Shown here: positions 1 to 9,225 of the stretch, in pieces
How positions within the stretch are numbered: position 1 is the stretch's first letter
Layout of the letters: each line of letters begins with the position of its first letter
NCBI RefSeq assembly: GCF_004745945.1
Contig: NZ_SRLE01000006.1
Span: 62,001 to 126,000, forward strand
Direction of reading: 5' to 3'
Origin: Mangrovimicrobium sediminis
Lineage (GTDB): Bacteria; Pseudomonadota; Gammaproteobacteria; Pseudomonadales; Halieaceae
DNA: 64,000 bases
Notes under the pieces: generated by a model
Told to the model about the DNA's origin: nothing
Database searches by the model: none
The model's input: only the letters and a program-made list of their open reading frames with translations
Program-made: the position numbers and the translations under genes

Positions 1-31
1 GCGCGGCTACCGGGCCTCGCAGCGCAAGTAA

Positions 32-1648
32 TCAGGTGTCGGCGGTGTCGGCTTCGGCCACCAGGAAAGTATCGCAGACCTCCGGTCGTTCCGACTGCAG
101 CGCGCAGACTGCCTCCATGCCCGAGCGCAGGGTAGCCAGCACCGCCTGCCGCTGGTCGAACACCCCGGCTTCGAGCGCTTCCGCCGCCGCCCAGTCCAGC
201 AGCGCACGGCTGACCCGCTGCATGCGCAGGGCACTGCGGTGATGCAGGCCGTCGGTCTGCTCGGCGAGTTCCGCCAGCACCGCGCGGCCGGTGTCGCGTA
301 TCCCCCCTGCGTCCTCAGGGCTGAGGTCGATCTGCGCCAGCAGGTAGCTGCTGCCCCACTGCACGCGAGTGGCGGGCCCGCTGGCGGCATCCCAGGCGCG
401 CCGGTACCAGTCCAGCGCGTCGCGGGTATTGCCCGCCTTGCGCTCCAGTGACGCCATCCCGGACATGAAGTAATAGGGCTGCTTGGACACCTCGATACCT
501 TCGGTGAGCGCATCACGCGCCTCATCGTCCAGGCCTATCTTGTGGTAGAGCTGCCAGATCGTGTTCAGCGCCGCATGCCGCTCGTAGGTGTCGAGACCTT
601 CGCGCGCCTGTGCGATCTGCCCGCTAACCCATGCGAGGTCGGCATCCCCGAGGCTTGCGCCCTCCGGCAGGGCCGCCAACTGCGCGTCCGTCCAGCCGTA
701 CAGCGCATCCAGGCGGGTGAGCACGCCGACCGACGCGTCGGCCACCACGGCCGCCAACGGCACCAGCAGTTCATCGCGCAGCGTCTGTGCGCCGCCCGAG
801 GGCGCCAGCGTGGTGATAATGTCGCCGCTGTAGTACATGAAGGTGTCCAGGTTGCTGCGGCTCAGTTCGGGTGACGCAAGCACACGGTCGAGCTGCTCCC
901 GGTACTGCGAGGCGAGTCCGGTATCGCGCTCTTCATTGCCCAGCCAGCTCTCCAGGGCGAGCATTTGCAGGTGGCTTTTCTCATCGGCGAGGTTCTCGGG
1001 GCAGGCCGCCGCCAGCACCGGGGCCACCTGCGCCAGGGTCTGCTCGCCCAGGGCTTTGCCACTGTCCTGGCCCCAGGAGTAGTAGGCCAGCAGGCGCCAG
1101 TCTGCGGCGTCCAGGGACTCGCCGGCCTGCACCGATTCCACCAGCAAGCCGACCGGGCGCAGCGTGTTGAGGGCCACGTCGAGTACACCCACGTAGCGCT
1201 CCAGGTCCATACCCCCCGGAATACGGGTAATTTCTGTGCCGTCGGGACGGAAAATAATCACCGTGGGATAGCCGTAGACAGAGAATTTCTCGCCGTATTT
1301 CTGCGCCTGCTCGGTGTCGCCATCGAGGTACACCGGCACAAAGAGCTGCGTCTGTTGAATGAATTCGGGGCGGCGAAAAATAGTGGCCTTGAGCTGCTGG
1401 CAGGGCGGACACCACTGCGCACCCCAGTACAGAAATACCGGCTTTCCCGTCTCCAGGGCATGCTCGAACGCCTGCGGCACGGAACCGGCGAACCAGGCGA
1501 TTTTGTCGGCAGCATGCGCGGTCGACGCAGCCTCAGCTTCCGGTGCGCTCTCCGCCGGTTTGTTGTCTGCGGAACAGGCGCAGAGCAATAAGGCCAGAAA
1601 ACACAGGGCAAATCGGCGACAGGACATCACCAGGTCTCGAGCCGGCAT
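32..1648 (-). CDS. Thioredoxin-fold lipoprotein with helical repeat tail
   Basis: Predicted lipoprotein of 538 residues with an N-terminal thioredoxin domain and a long helical, TPR-like C-terminal part. The active site WCPPC lies near residues 79-83 and the cis-Pro motif (YPTV) near 128. A hydrophobic leader ends in LCAC (Cys25). I chose the ATG at 1648 because GGAG lies 7 bases upstream; ATG 1627 is a second possibility with a weaker ribosome site. Thioredoxin lipoproteins of this kind usually act in the periplasm on disulfides, but the substrate here is unknown. It is the last gene of a minus-strand cassette behind a pilin-like gene whose product has a C-terminal Cys pair, so it might help that pilin fold. 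That link is inference. Confidence 0.8.
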   Translation of the reverse strand: MPARDLVMSCRRFALCFLALLLCACSADNKPAESAPEAEAASTAHAADKIAWFAGSVPQAFEHALETGKPVFLYWGAQWCPPCQQLKATIFRRPEFIQQTQLFVPVYLDGDTEQAQKYGEKFSVYGYPTVIIFRPDGTEITRIPGGMDLERYVGVLDVALNTLRPVGLLVESVQAGESLDAADWRLLAYYSWGQDSGKALGEQTLAQVAPVLAAACPENLADEKSHLQMLALESWLGNEERDTGLASQYREQLDRVLASPELSRSNLDTFMYYSGDIITTLAPSGGAQTLRDELLVPLAAVVADASVGVLTRLDALYGWTDAQLAALPEGASLGDADLAWVSGQIAQAREGLDTYERHAALNTIWQLYHKIGLDDEARDALTEGIEVSKQPYYFMSGMASLERKAGNTRDALDWYRRAWDAASGPATRVQWGSSYLLAQIDLSPEDAGGIRDTGRAVLAELAEQTDGLHHRSALRMQRVSRALLDWAAAEALEAGVFDQRQAVLATLRSGMEAVCALQSERPEVCDTFLVAEADTADT

Positions 1649-1714
1649 CGGGCGTCTCCACGGGTACCACCAAAACCACATCTTCGCGGCAAGACAAGCC
1701 GGATGCAAGAACGC

Positions 1715-2206
1715 TCAGCCCGACCGGCAATTGGTCGGCAAATATCGGGACTCCAGGCCCGTGGCTCCAGGGACTGCCTGACACCGCCAGATCAATTCGT
1801 TAGAGCTATTGGTACTGGGTACCAGCTGCAATTGCTTGCGATCGATGGAGGAATTGGGCACCGAGAGCGTAACCGTGATACTGCCCGGCACCGGCGTGGA
1901 ACTCACCGCAAGCCGCGCGATGTGATCGTAGACACCGTAGCCGTTGGGGTCCAACAGGCCGGCCTGGTCATTGGTACCGGGCATTGAACGGTTACTGTAA
2001 TAGTACTCAGACACCGAGGTCTTGGCCTCGGCCATGAAAATTACCGCTTCGGAGACCTTGGAGCGCGTGGTGTATTCCACGTAGGTCGGTAACGCCATCA
2101 CCAACAGGATACTGACGATGGCGATACTCATCATCAATTCAATAAGAGTAAAGCCTGCCTCGCTCTCTACCTGCCGCCGCGCGCTGCCCGCCGCACTGTT
2201 CCGCAT
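1715..2206 (-). CDS. Type IV pilin-like protein (PilA/ComP type)
   Basis: A 163-residue prepilin. After an 18-residue positively charged leader comes the class III cleavage motif G|FTLIELM, with Glu at position +5 and a hydrophobic helix continuing to about residue 45. Two C-terminal cysteines (WRC...NC) bracket the usual pilin D-loop. It would be cut and N-methylated by PilD and assembled into a pilus or pseudopilus in the inner membrane. It starts 3 bases after the stop of the upstream HAMP gene, with a GGGAGG ribosome site inside the end of that gene, so the two are very likely co-translated. No assembly ATPase or secretin is nearby; pilF is 18 kb away. Major versus minor pilin cannot be decided here. 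Confidence 0.85.
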   Translation of the reverse strand: MRNSAAGSARRQVESEAGFTLIELMMSIAIVSILLVMALPTYVEYTTRSKVSEAVIFMAEAKTSVSEYYYSNRSMPGTNDQAGLLDPNGYGVYDHIARLAVSSTPVPGSITVTLSVPNSSIDRKQLQLVPSTNSSNELIWRCQAVPGATGLESRYLPTNCRSG

Positions 2207-2209
2207 GGC

Positions 2210-2713
2210 TCAGCCCTCCCCTGACGTACGCAGACCGTCAAGCAGAGACAGCAGCTCCTCCAGGCGCGCGGCTGTATCGACCCCGGTTTGCTGGGCAACA
2301 CGCAGCTCACGCGCAGCCACCTGCACTGCGCGGACCCGCGAATCCAGCGCGTCAAGGCTCTGGTTAATGCGCTGCGCTTCGGCGTGGAACATGTCGGTGT
2401 CGCGCAGGTGGATACGCTTGCTGAGTTCGCCCTCGCCGACGCACTCGAGCTCGCGGGTGATGACGTACATGGGCCCGGCAATGCGATGGCTGGCGCGGAT
2501 ACTGGTGAACCAGACCCCGAGCACCAGGGCCAGTTCGACCAGTCCGACAATCAGGAAATCGTAGCCCTGTACCAACAGCGCGTCGCGACCCGCAAACAGC
2601 ATGCCGTAAAGAATGAACGCGTTGCACAACAGGACAGTGAGGGTAACAAGCGTGACCGCGTAACGGTGCTGGAACGGCTTGTTGATGAGGTAATTGCGCC
2701 TGCGGTTTTCCAT
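2210..2713 (-). CDS. HAMP-domain membrane protein without an output domain
   Basis: A 167-residue protein with two membrane helices (about residues 18-40 and 50-72). A HAMP-like segment follows (about 73-125, with the typical IAGPMYVI start and an ELSKRIHLRD stretch), then a short helical tail. It resembles the front of a chemoreceptor or PilJ but has no methyl-accepting, kinase, cyclase or phosphodiesterase module, and its periplasmic loop is only about ten residues. The reading frame ends cleanly just before the pilin start, so it does not look like a truncation artefact. It is first in the HAMP-pilin-thioredoxin cassette. A role as adaptor or membrane sensor for the pilin is inference; no function is established by the sequence. 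Confidence 0.7.
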   Translation of the reverse strand: MENRRRNYLINKPFQHRYAVTLVTLTVLLCNAFILYGMLFAGRDALLVQGYDFLIVGLVELALVLGVWFTSIRASHRIAGPMYVITRELECVGEGELSKRIHLRDTDMFHAEAQRINQSLDALDSRVRAVQVAARELRVAQQTGVDTAARLEELLSLLDGLRTSGEG

Positions 2714-2791
2714 ACCCGCTTTCCCCGATAATTATTGTGTGCATAGCCTATGCCATGCGGCGGCACCGTGACAAGCAGCCTGACGCGCAAT

Positions 2792-2817
2792 AAAAAAGGC
2801 GGGCCGGGCCCGCCTTT
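2792..2817 (-). terminator. Intrinsic terminator of aceA
   Basis: On the minus strand a perfect stem of GGCGGGC and GCCCGCC with a 3-base loop is followed by six T residues. It begins 20 bases beyond the aceA stop. This is a textbook rho-independent terminator and separates aceA from the HAMP/pilin cassette. Confidence 0.92.
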
Positions 2818-2836
2818 GGATACTACCGGATTCGGT

Positions 2837-4432
2837 TTAACCGAACTGGTTCATCGTGTTGTCCTTGCCCGCCGCCTTGAGCGCGGCTTCACCGGCAAAG
2901 TACTCCTTGTGGTCGTCGCCCATGTCCGAACCGGCCATATTTTGGTGCTTGACGCAGGCGATACCCTGGCGGATTTCCTTGCGCTGGACGCCGGCGACGT
3001 AGCCGAGCATACCCTCGTCACCGAAGTACTCCTTGGCCAGGTTGTCGGTGGACAGCGCGGCGGTGTGGTAGGTCGGCAGCGTGATGAGGTGGTGGAAGAT
3101 ACCCGCCTCGCGCGCACCGTCCGCCTGGAAGCTGCGGATGCGGTTGTCGGCTTCCACCGCCAGCTCGCTGGCATCGTACTCGGCGCTCATCAGGTTGGCG
3201 CGGTCGTAGGCAGCGAGGTCGCGGCCCTCTTCGCTCCAGGCATCGAACACCTGCTGGCGGAAGTTCAGCGTCCAGTTGAAAGACGGGCTGTTGTTGTACA
3301 CCAGCTTGGCGTTGGGCACGACGTCGCGGATGCGGTTGACCATCGCGGCGATCTGGCCGACGTGGGGCTTCTCGGTCTCGATCCACAGCAGGTCGGCGCC
3401 GTTCTGCAGCGAGGTGATGCAGTCGAGCACCACGCGGTCTTCACCGCTGCCCTTGCGGAACTGGAACAGGTTGGAGGGCAGGCGCTTGGGACGCAGCAGC
3501 TTGCCGTCGCGGTTGAGCACGACGTCGCCATTGTTCATGCCGGCGAGGTCAACCTCTTCGCAGTCGAGGAAGCTGTTGTACTGGTCGCCGAGGTCACCCG
3601 GCTCGTGGGTCACGGCAATCTGCTTGGTCAGGCCGGCGCCCAGGGAGTCGGTGCGGGCGACGATGACGCCGTCCTCGACACCCAGCTCCAGGAACGCGTA
3701 GCGCACTGCGCGGATCTTGGCCAGGAAGTCCTCGTGGGGCACGGTCACCTTGCCGTCCTGGTGGCCGCACTGCTTCTCGTCGGACACCTGGTTCTCGAGC
3801 TGGATACAGCAGGCACCCGCCTCGATCATTTTCTTGGACAGCAGGTAGGTGGCTTCCGCGTTGCCGAAACCGGCGTCGATGTCGGCGATGATCGGCACGA
3901 TGTGGGTCTGGAAGTTGTCGATCTTGTTCTGCACGGCGCGCTCGGCGACCTGGTCACCGGCCTCACGGGCAGCGTCCAGCTCACGGAACAGGCCACCCAG
4001 CTCGCGGGCGTCCGCCTGGCGCAGGAAGGTGTACAGCTCTTCGATCAGGCCGGGCACGGCGGTTTTCTCGTGCATGGACTGGTCGGGCAGCGGGCCGAAC
4101 TCGGAACGCAGCGCGGCGATCATCCAGCCGGACAGGTACAGGTACTTCTTGTCGGTGGTGCCGAAGTGCTTCTTGATGGAAATCATCTTCTGCTGGCCGA
4201 TAAAGCCGTGCCAGCAACCCAGGGACTGGGTGTACTTCGCCGGGTCCGCATCGTACTCGGCCATGTCGCGGCGCATGATGGACGCGGTGTAGCGAGCGAT
4301 GTCCAGACCGGTGCGGAAGCGGTTCTGGGCGCGCATGCGGGCGGCTGACTCGGGGTTGATGGCATCCCACGCGCTGCCCTGCGTTTCGCGCAGGCGGGCG
4401 ATGTCGGCGATATCATTTTGGTAGAGGGACAT
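2837..4432 (-). CDS. aceA: Isocitrate lyase
   Basis: Cleaves isocitrate to glyoxylate and succinate, the first step of the glyoxylate shunt needed for growth on acetate and fatty acids. The 531-residue length and the catalytic motif KQCGH (Cys222) match the long Pseudomonas-type isocitrate lyase rather than the 434-residue E. coli form (KKCGH). The start at 4432 gives the usual N-terminus. Its own terminator lies downstream. It is divergent from a CoA-transferase gene, and their shared 257-base intergenic region holds a perfect 17-bp inverted repeat that may control one or both. Malate synthase is not in the window. Confidence 0.97.
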   Translation of the reverse strand: MSLYQNDIADIARLRETQGSAWDAINPESAARMRAQNRFRTGLDIARYTASIMRRDMAEYDADPAKYTQSLGCWHGFIGQQKMISIKKHFGTTDKKYLYLSGWMIAALRSEFGPLPDQSMHEKTAVPGLIEELYTFLRQADARELGGLFRELDAAREAGDQVAERAVQNKIDNFQTHIVPIIADIDAGFGNAEATYLLSKKMIEAGACCIQLENQVSDEKQCGHQDGKVTVPHEDFLAKIRAVRYAFLELGVEDGVIVARTDSLGAGLTKQIAVTHEPGDLGDQYNSFLDCEEVDLAGMNNGDVVLNRDGKLLRPKRLPSNLFQFRKGSGEDRVVLDCITSLQNGADLLWIETEKPHVGQIAAMVNRIRDVVPNAKLVYNNSPSFNWTLNFRQQVFDAWSEEGRDLAAYDRANLMSAEYDASELAVEADNRIRSFQADGAREAGIFHHLITLPTYHTAALSTDNLAKEYFGDEGMLGYVAGVQRKEIRQGIACVKHQNMAGSDMGDDHKEYFAGEAALKAAGKDNTMNQFG

Positions 4433-4552
4433 GGTCGTACTCCCTGGGGTTCCGGTTGAGGCAAGTTCGGGCCGGATAAGGTTCCGGCTTGTTGATGGGG
4501 GAATAGTAAGTCCCGGGGCGACATAAATGAAATAAATGGCAAGTATTTTTGC

Positions 4553-4569
4553 AATTCACCATGTGAATT
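4553..4569. promoter_or_regulatory. Palindromic operator candidate between aceA and the CoA-transferase gene
   Basis: AATTCAC CAT GTGAATT is a perfect 7+7 bp inverted repeat around a 3-base centre. It lies in the divergent control region in an AT-rich stretch unlike the flanking GC-rich DNA, 120 bases from either start codon. It does not match the RccR, HexR, PsrA or FadR sites I know for glyoxylate or fatty-acid genes. A regulator site is likely, but the protein that binds it is unknown. Confidence 0.55.
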
Positions 4570-4689
4570 TAGATACAGGCGGGCTTTTCTCCGCCGCGGG
4601 GGGTCGTTACCCTTGGGCTTCCTCGCGCAGCAGACGCACGCGGTGGGCAGAACATAACCAAAACACCTGCCAAGAAGGACTCGAAAACT

Positions 4690-7101
4690 ATGAGCGCACT
4701 TCGCAATGTGCGAATCCTGGACCTCAGCGAACGCCCCGCCGGCGAGTACTGCGCCCGACTCCTGGCAGATTTCGGCGCAAGCGTAATGAAGGTCGAGCGC
4801 CCCGGCGGCAGCCCCACTCGCGACATGGCCCCGCGACTCGGTGAACACGACACCAGCGCCCTGTTCGCGTATCTCAATGCCGGCAAACACTCGATCGAAC
4901 TGGACCTGGACAGCGCAAGCGGGCGCGATGAACTCCACGCACTGCTGGCCAACGCCGATATCCTGGTCGACGACCACGACCGCGACTGGCTGGTCGACCA
5001 GGGGCTTTGCGCCGACGACCTTGCCGCTCGCCACCCCAACCTGGTGGCCTGTTCAATCACGCCCTACGGACTGGACTGCCCCGCCGAATGGCTGCCCGCG
5101 GACAGCCTCAATGTCTTCCACCGCAGCGGCTGGGGCTACCACACGCCAGGCACCGCAAAACCCGGGCAAGCGCCCCTGCCCGCCGCCGGGCGCTTTCTGT
5201 GCGACTACGAAGCGGCGCTGGACGCGGCGCTGTGCATCGTCGCGGCCTGGGTTTCGCGCCTGGACTCCGGTGACGGGGAGTTTATCGATGTTGCGGAGCA
5301 CGCCGTCATGGTCTCCCGCGCCGATACGGTACTCGGGCGTAACCTGGCCGGTGAGGAACCCGCCAGCGATGCGCGCAGCGCCTTCGAGATGGGCGGCCCG
5401 GCGGCATCGTTCCGCTGCCGCGATGGCTTCCTGTTCCTGTTCATGACCACGGCACAGCACTGGCGGGCGCTGGCGAGCCTGATGGACGATCCGCACTGGA
5501 TGCGCGAGTTTCCCGAGGACTGGCTGGAATACGGCATCACCGACGCGCGGGTGGAGACCTTTCGCCGGCACTTCGCGACCTGGGTGGCTGAGCGCGACAA
5601 GGAAACGGTCTACCTGGCGGGACAGAAACTGGGTATTCCCTTCGCGCCGCTGTACCACGCCAGTGACGTTTATGCCTCGGCACAGCTTGCTCACCGCGGC
5701 TATTTCCAGGCACTCGACGACCCGCAACTGGGCCGTGCGCGCTATCCGACGCAGCCAGCACGATTCAGCGCTACACCGGCACACCTGCGCGCGCCCGCCC
5801 CGGAACTGGCGGCGCATGCCGGCATCGCTGCAGTCTGGAAACAGACGCCGCCGGAGCAGGTTCCGCATGACTCCCGCGAGAAAGTTGCCAGCAAGCCCGG
5901 GCCGAATCGTGGCGGCCCCCTGAGCGGCGTACGCGTACTGGAGCTGACCAAGGTCTGGGCTGGACCCTATACGGGCAAGCTGCTGGCGCTACTGGGCGCC
6001 GACGTCATCAAGGTGGAGAGCGAGAGCAAGCTCGACGAGATGCGCGCCTACGGCGGCACGGACATCAACAACGCGCCCTACTTCCTGTGCCTCAACCCCG
6101 AGGTGCGCAGCGTACAGGTCAACATGAAAACCCCCGAGGGCCTGGAGCAGCTTCGCGCCCTGGTGGCGCAGAGCGACATCGTACTGGACAACCTGCGCCC
6201 GGGCGTCATGGCGGGCATGGGACTCGACTTTGCGGGCCTGAGCCAGACCCGGCCGGACATTGTCGCCGTGTCGATCAAGATGTTCGGTAACGACGGGCCC
6301 CTGGGTCTGCAGACCGGGTTCGCCCCGTCCTTCGCGGCCCTCGGCGGCCTGTCACTCCAGGTCGGCTACGAAGGGGAGCCCCCCACCGGCATGAACATGC
6401 GCTACGGGGACTCCACGGTCGGTGCGTGGGCCGCGTTCGCCGCGGTAGTGGGCCTGGCGCACGCGCGGCGCAGCGGTGAGGGGCAATTCGTCGATGTCTC
6501 GGCGGTCGAGTGCCTGGCCACGATGATCGGCGACAACCTGCTGGCCTACGACCTCACTGGTGATTTCGCGGTTTCCGCCGGCAATCGCCACCCGCAGATG
6601 GCGCCCTACGGCTGCTACCCCTGCCGTGAGTCGCAGTGGCTTAGTCTCGCGGTTTCCGACGACGCGTCCTTTGCCGCGCTGTGCGGCGTTCTCGGTGCGC
6701 AGGACCTGGCGCAGGATGCGAGATTCGCCACGCTGCCGGATCGACAGCAGCACCGCGCCGAACTGGACCAGGCCATCGCCAGCTGCACCAGCACGCAAGA
6801 CGCAGAGACCCTCGCCGGAGATTTACGCCGCGCCGGCGTACCCGCCGCTCGCAGTCTCAGCACGCGCGATATGGTGCAGGACGACTGGCTGTGGCAGCGC
6901 GGCACCTACCTGCCCGTCCAGCACGCCGATGGCCGACAGAGACCGGTGATCGCCGCCCCCTGGCAACTCGCGCGCAACCCCGCTCGCAACTCGCACGGGG
7001 CACCCGACCTCGGCCAGCACACGGCTGAAGTATTCAGCGAATTGCTGGGAATGTCCCGGGAAACACTGGCCGAACTCGAACAGGCCGGCGTCCTGCGTTG
7101 A
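4690..7101 (+). CDS. Tandem CaiB/BaiF (class III) CoA-transferase fusion
   Basis: An 803-residue protein made of two complete CaiB/BaiF-like halves, about residues 1-390 and 408-803. Each begins with the family's nucleotide/CoA-binding start (VRILDLS...; VRVLELTKVWAGPY). Family members are usually about 400 residues and dimeric, transferring CoA between carboxylic acids through an aspartyl-CoA intermediate. Candidate catalytic Asp residues are visible in both halves: Asp172 (CDYEAALDAA) and Asp574 (RYGDSTVGAW). The second half looks more canonical. The substrate cannot be told. It is divergent from aceA and 120 bases upstream of a fatty acyl-CoA reductase, which suggests acyl-CoA or fatty-acid metabolism. 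Confidence 0.88.
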   Translation: MSALRNVRILDLSERPAGEYCARLLADFGASVMKVERPGGSPTRDMAPRLGEHDTSALFAYLNAGKHSIELDLDSASGRDELHALLANADILVDDHDRDWLVDQGLCADDLAARHPNLVACSITPYGLDCPAEWLPADSLNVFHRSGWGYHTPGTAKPGQAPLPAAGRFLCDYEAALDAALCIVAAWVSRLDSGDGEFIDVAEHAVMVSRADTVLGRNLAGEEPASDARSAFEMGGPAASFRCRDGFLFLFMTTAQHWRALASLMDDPHWMREFPEDWLEYGITDARVETFRRHFATWVAERDKETVYLAGQKLGIPFAPLYHASDVYASAQLAHRGYFQALDDPQLGRARYPTQPARFSATPAHLRAPAPELAAHAGIAAVWKQTPPEQVPHDSREKVASKPGPNRGGPLSGVRVLELTKVWAGPYTGKLLALLGADVIKVESESKLDEMRAYGGTDINNAPYFLCLNPEVRSVQVNMKTPEGLEQLRALVAQSDIVLDNLRPGVMAGMGLDFAGLSQTRPDIVAVSIKMFGNDGPLGLQTGFAPSFAALGGLSLQVGYEGEPPTGMNMRYGDSTVGAWAAFAAVVGLAHARRSGEGQFVDVSAVECLATMIGDNLLAYDLTGDFAVSAGNRHPQMAPYGCYPCRESQWLSLAVSDDASFAALCGVLGAQDLAQDARFATLPDRQQHRAELDQAIASCTSTQDAETLAGDLRRAGVPAARSLSTRDMVQDDWLWQRGTYLPVQHADGRQRPVIAAPWQLARNPARNSHGAPDLGQHTAEVFSELLGMSRETLAELEQAGVLR

Positions 7102-7221
7102 GCGGGCGGCGCCCATTGAGCGCGATTGACCCTGCGTCGCAGGCGCAGCATCATCAGCCCTGTCTCACGGCGGGAAGCAAACCTGTCCCGGGACGGCTGA
7201 ACACCACAGTGCGGAGATAAC

Positions 7222-9210
7222 ATGGCCTATTTCATCACCGGTGGTACCGGTTTCATCGGGCGCTTTTTCATCGAGCAACTGTTGCGCGAACGGCAGGGGA
7301 AAATCTACGTTCTCACCCGGCCGCAATCCCGGGCACGATTCGCAGCACTGTGCGAAGGTCTATCAGGCAGCGCCGGGCGGCTGGTCTGCATCGAAGGCGA
7401 CATTACCCAACCGCTGCTCGGGATGGGTGATGAAGACCTGGCGACGCTGGGCGACGAGAGGGTCCACGTCTACCACTTTGCCGCCATCTACGACCTCGCA
7501 GTCGATGCCGAAGCCCAGCGCGGCGCCAATATCGATGGCACCCGCAATGCTGTCGAACTCGCCGCGCGGATTGGCGCCGCAGGGTTTCACCACGTCAGTT
7601 CGATCGCTGCGGCGGGCCTGTACAAGGGGACTTTCCGCGAGGACATGTTCGCGGAGGCCGAGCATCTCGAGCATCCGTATTTCGCCACCAAGCACGAGGC
7701 TGAGAGCGTCGTGCGCAAGGAGTGCCGCATACCCTGGCGCATCTATCGGCCGTCCATGGTCGTGGGCGATTCGCGCACGGGTGAGATCGACAAGATCGAC
7801 GGCGTCTACTACACGTTCAAATCACTGCAGAAACTGCGCAGGCTGCTGCCGCCGTGGTTCCCGCTGATCGGTCTCGAAGGCGGCAAGTTCAATATCGTTC
7901 CCGTCGACTACGTGGTCGCAGCCATGGACCATATCAGCCACCGCGAAGGCCTCGACGGCCAGTGCTTCCACCTGACCGACCCGCGGCATCACAGCCTGGG
8001 AGAACTCCTCAATATTTTCGCCGATGCCGGCCACGCACCGCGCTTCAACATGCGCCTGGATTCCAGCCTGCTGGCGTTCATCCCCAAATTCGTCCGCGAT
8101 ACGGTGTCCAGCATGCCCGCCGCACGGCGGGTGATCGACACCCTGCTCGCCGACGCCGGCATGCCGCGCTCGATGACCCTGTTTCTCAACTACCCGACGC
8201 ACTTTGACAATCGCAACGCGGAGCGCGCACTTGAAGACAGTGACATCCGTTGTCCGGAGTTGCGCGAGTACGCCAATGTCATCTGGGACTACTGGGAGCG
8301 ACGGCTGGACCCGGACCTGTTTATCGACCGCTCCTTGCAGGGTAACGTCGCCGGCAAGTCGGTACTGGTGACCGGTGCATCCTCTGGTATCGGCTACCAG
8401 GTGGCCGTGAGGCTGGCCGATGCCGGCGCCCGGGTCCTGCTGGTGGCTCGGGATACGGAAAAACTCGAGGAGGCCGCCGCTACTGTCCGCAGCCGTGGCG
8501 GCGAAGCGGACATCTTCGCCGCCGACCTTTCCGACCTCGGCGCCTGCGACAAACTCGCCGAGGCAGTGCTCACCCAGCACGGGCATGTCGATATCCTGGT
8601 CAATTCTGCCGGTCGCTCGATTCGCCGGTCGCTGGAAGCCTCTTACGATCGCTTCCACGACTTCGAACGCACCATGCAGATCAACTACTTCGGTGCCGTG
8701 CGCCTGACCATGGCCCTGTTGCCACGCATGACTGCCCGCCGCCAGGGCCACGTGATCAACATCTCGTCCATTGGCACACTTGGCCCCTGCCCGCGATTCG
8801 CCGCATACGTGGCCTCCAAATCCGCACTGGATGCGTGGACCGATGCCGCCTCGGTGGAATACTCAGACCACGGCATTCATTTCACGACCATCCATATGCC
8901 GCTGGTACGCACACCGATGATCAAGGCCACCAGTATCTACGACTCGATGCCCATGCTCAGTGCGGACCAGGCGGCCGACCTGGTCGTCGATGCGGTGATC
9001 AACCGCCCGCGGCGGATCGCGACACGGCTGGGTGTACTGCAGCGCGTATGCAGCGCACTCACACCGAGATTCTCCGAGGTGGTGATGGGCTCGATATTCC
9101 ACATGTTCCGCGACTCGGCCGCCGCCCGCGGCGACCAGGCCGGGGGGCGCGAGAGCATATCGAACGAACAGGCGGCACTCGCGGCCCTCATGCAGGGATT
9201 ACATTTCTAA
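7222..9210 (+). CDS. Alcohol-forming fatty acyl-CoA reductase (Marinobacter FAR type)
   Basis: A 662-residue fusion of two short-chain dehydrogenase modules that closely follows the layout of the Marinobacter Maqu_2220 reductase as I remember it. The N-terminal extended SDR has GGTGFIG (residues 7-13) and YFATK (Tyr153, Lys157). The C-terminal classical SDR has TGASSGIG (about 384-391), a SSIG serine and YVASK (529-533). Family members reduce acyl-CoA through the aldehyde to a fatty alcohol with NADPH, feeding wax-ester synthesis. The ATG at 7222 follows CGGAG. No wax ester synthase gene is in the window. It sits behind the CoA-transferase gene, possibly in one transcript, and converges with the NRAMP-like gene 15 bases away. 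Confidence 0.9.
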   Translation: MAYFITGGTGFIGRFFIEQLLRERQGKIYVLTRPQSRARFAALCEGLSGSAGRLVCIEGDITQPLLGMGDEDLATLGDERVHVYHFAAIYDLAVDAEAQRGANIDGTRNAVELAARIGAAGFHHVSSIAAAGLYKGTFREDMFAEAEHLEHPYFATKHEAESVVRKECRIPWRIYRPSMVVGDSRTGEIDKIDGVYYTFKSLQKLRRLLPPWFPLIGLEGGKFNIVPVDYVVAAMDHISHREGLDGQCFHLTDPRHHSLGELLNIFADAGHAPRFNMRLDSSLLAFIPKFVRDTVSSMPAARRVIDTLLADAGMPRSMTLFLNYPTHFDNRNAERALEDSDIRCPELREYANVIWDYWERRLDPDLFIDRSLQGNVAGKSVLVTGASSGIGYQVAVRLADAGARVLLVARDTEKLEEAAATVRSRGGEADIFAADLSDLGACDKLAEAVLTQHGHVDILVNSAGRSIRRSLEASYDRFHDFERTMQINYFGAVRLTMALLPRMTARRQGHVINISSIGTLGPCPRFAAYVASKSALDAWTDAASVEYSDHGIHFTTIHMPLVRTPMIKATSIYDSMPMLSADQAADLVVDAVINRPRRIATRLGVLQRVCSALTPRFSEVVMGSIFHMFRDSAAARGDQAGGRESISNEQAALAALMQGLHF

Positions 9211-9225
9211 GCGGGAAGCAGGCTT

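Noticed and set aside
2750-4348. A 532-codon plus-strand frame opposite aceA
   Set aside because: Shadow of the isocitrate lyase gene; the Val/Gly/Ala-rich product has no domain.
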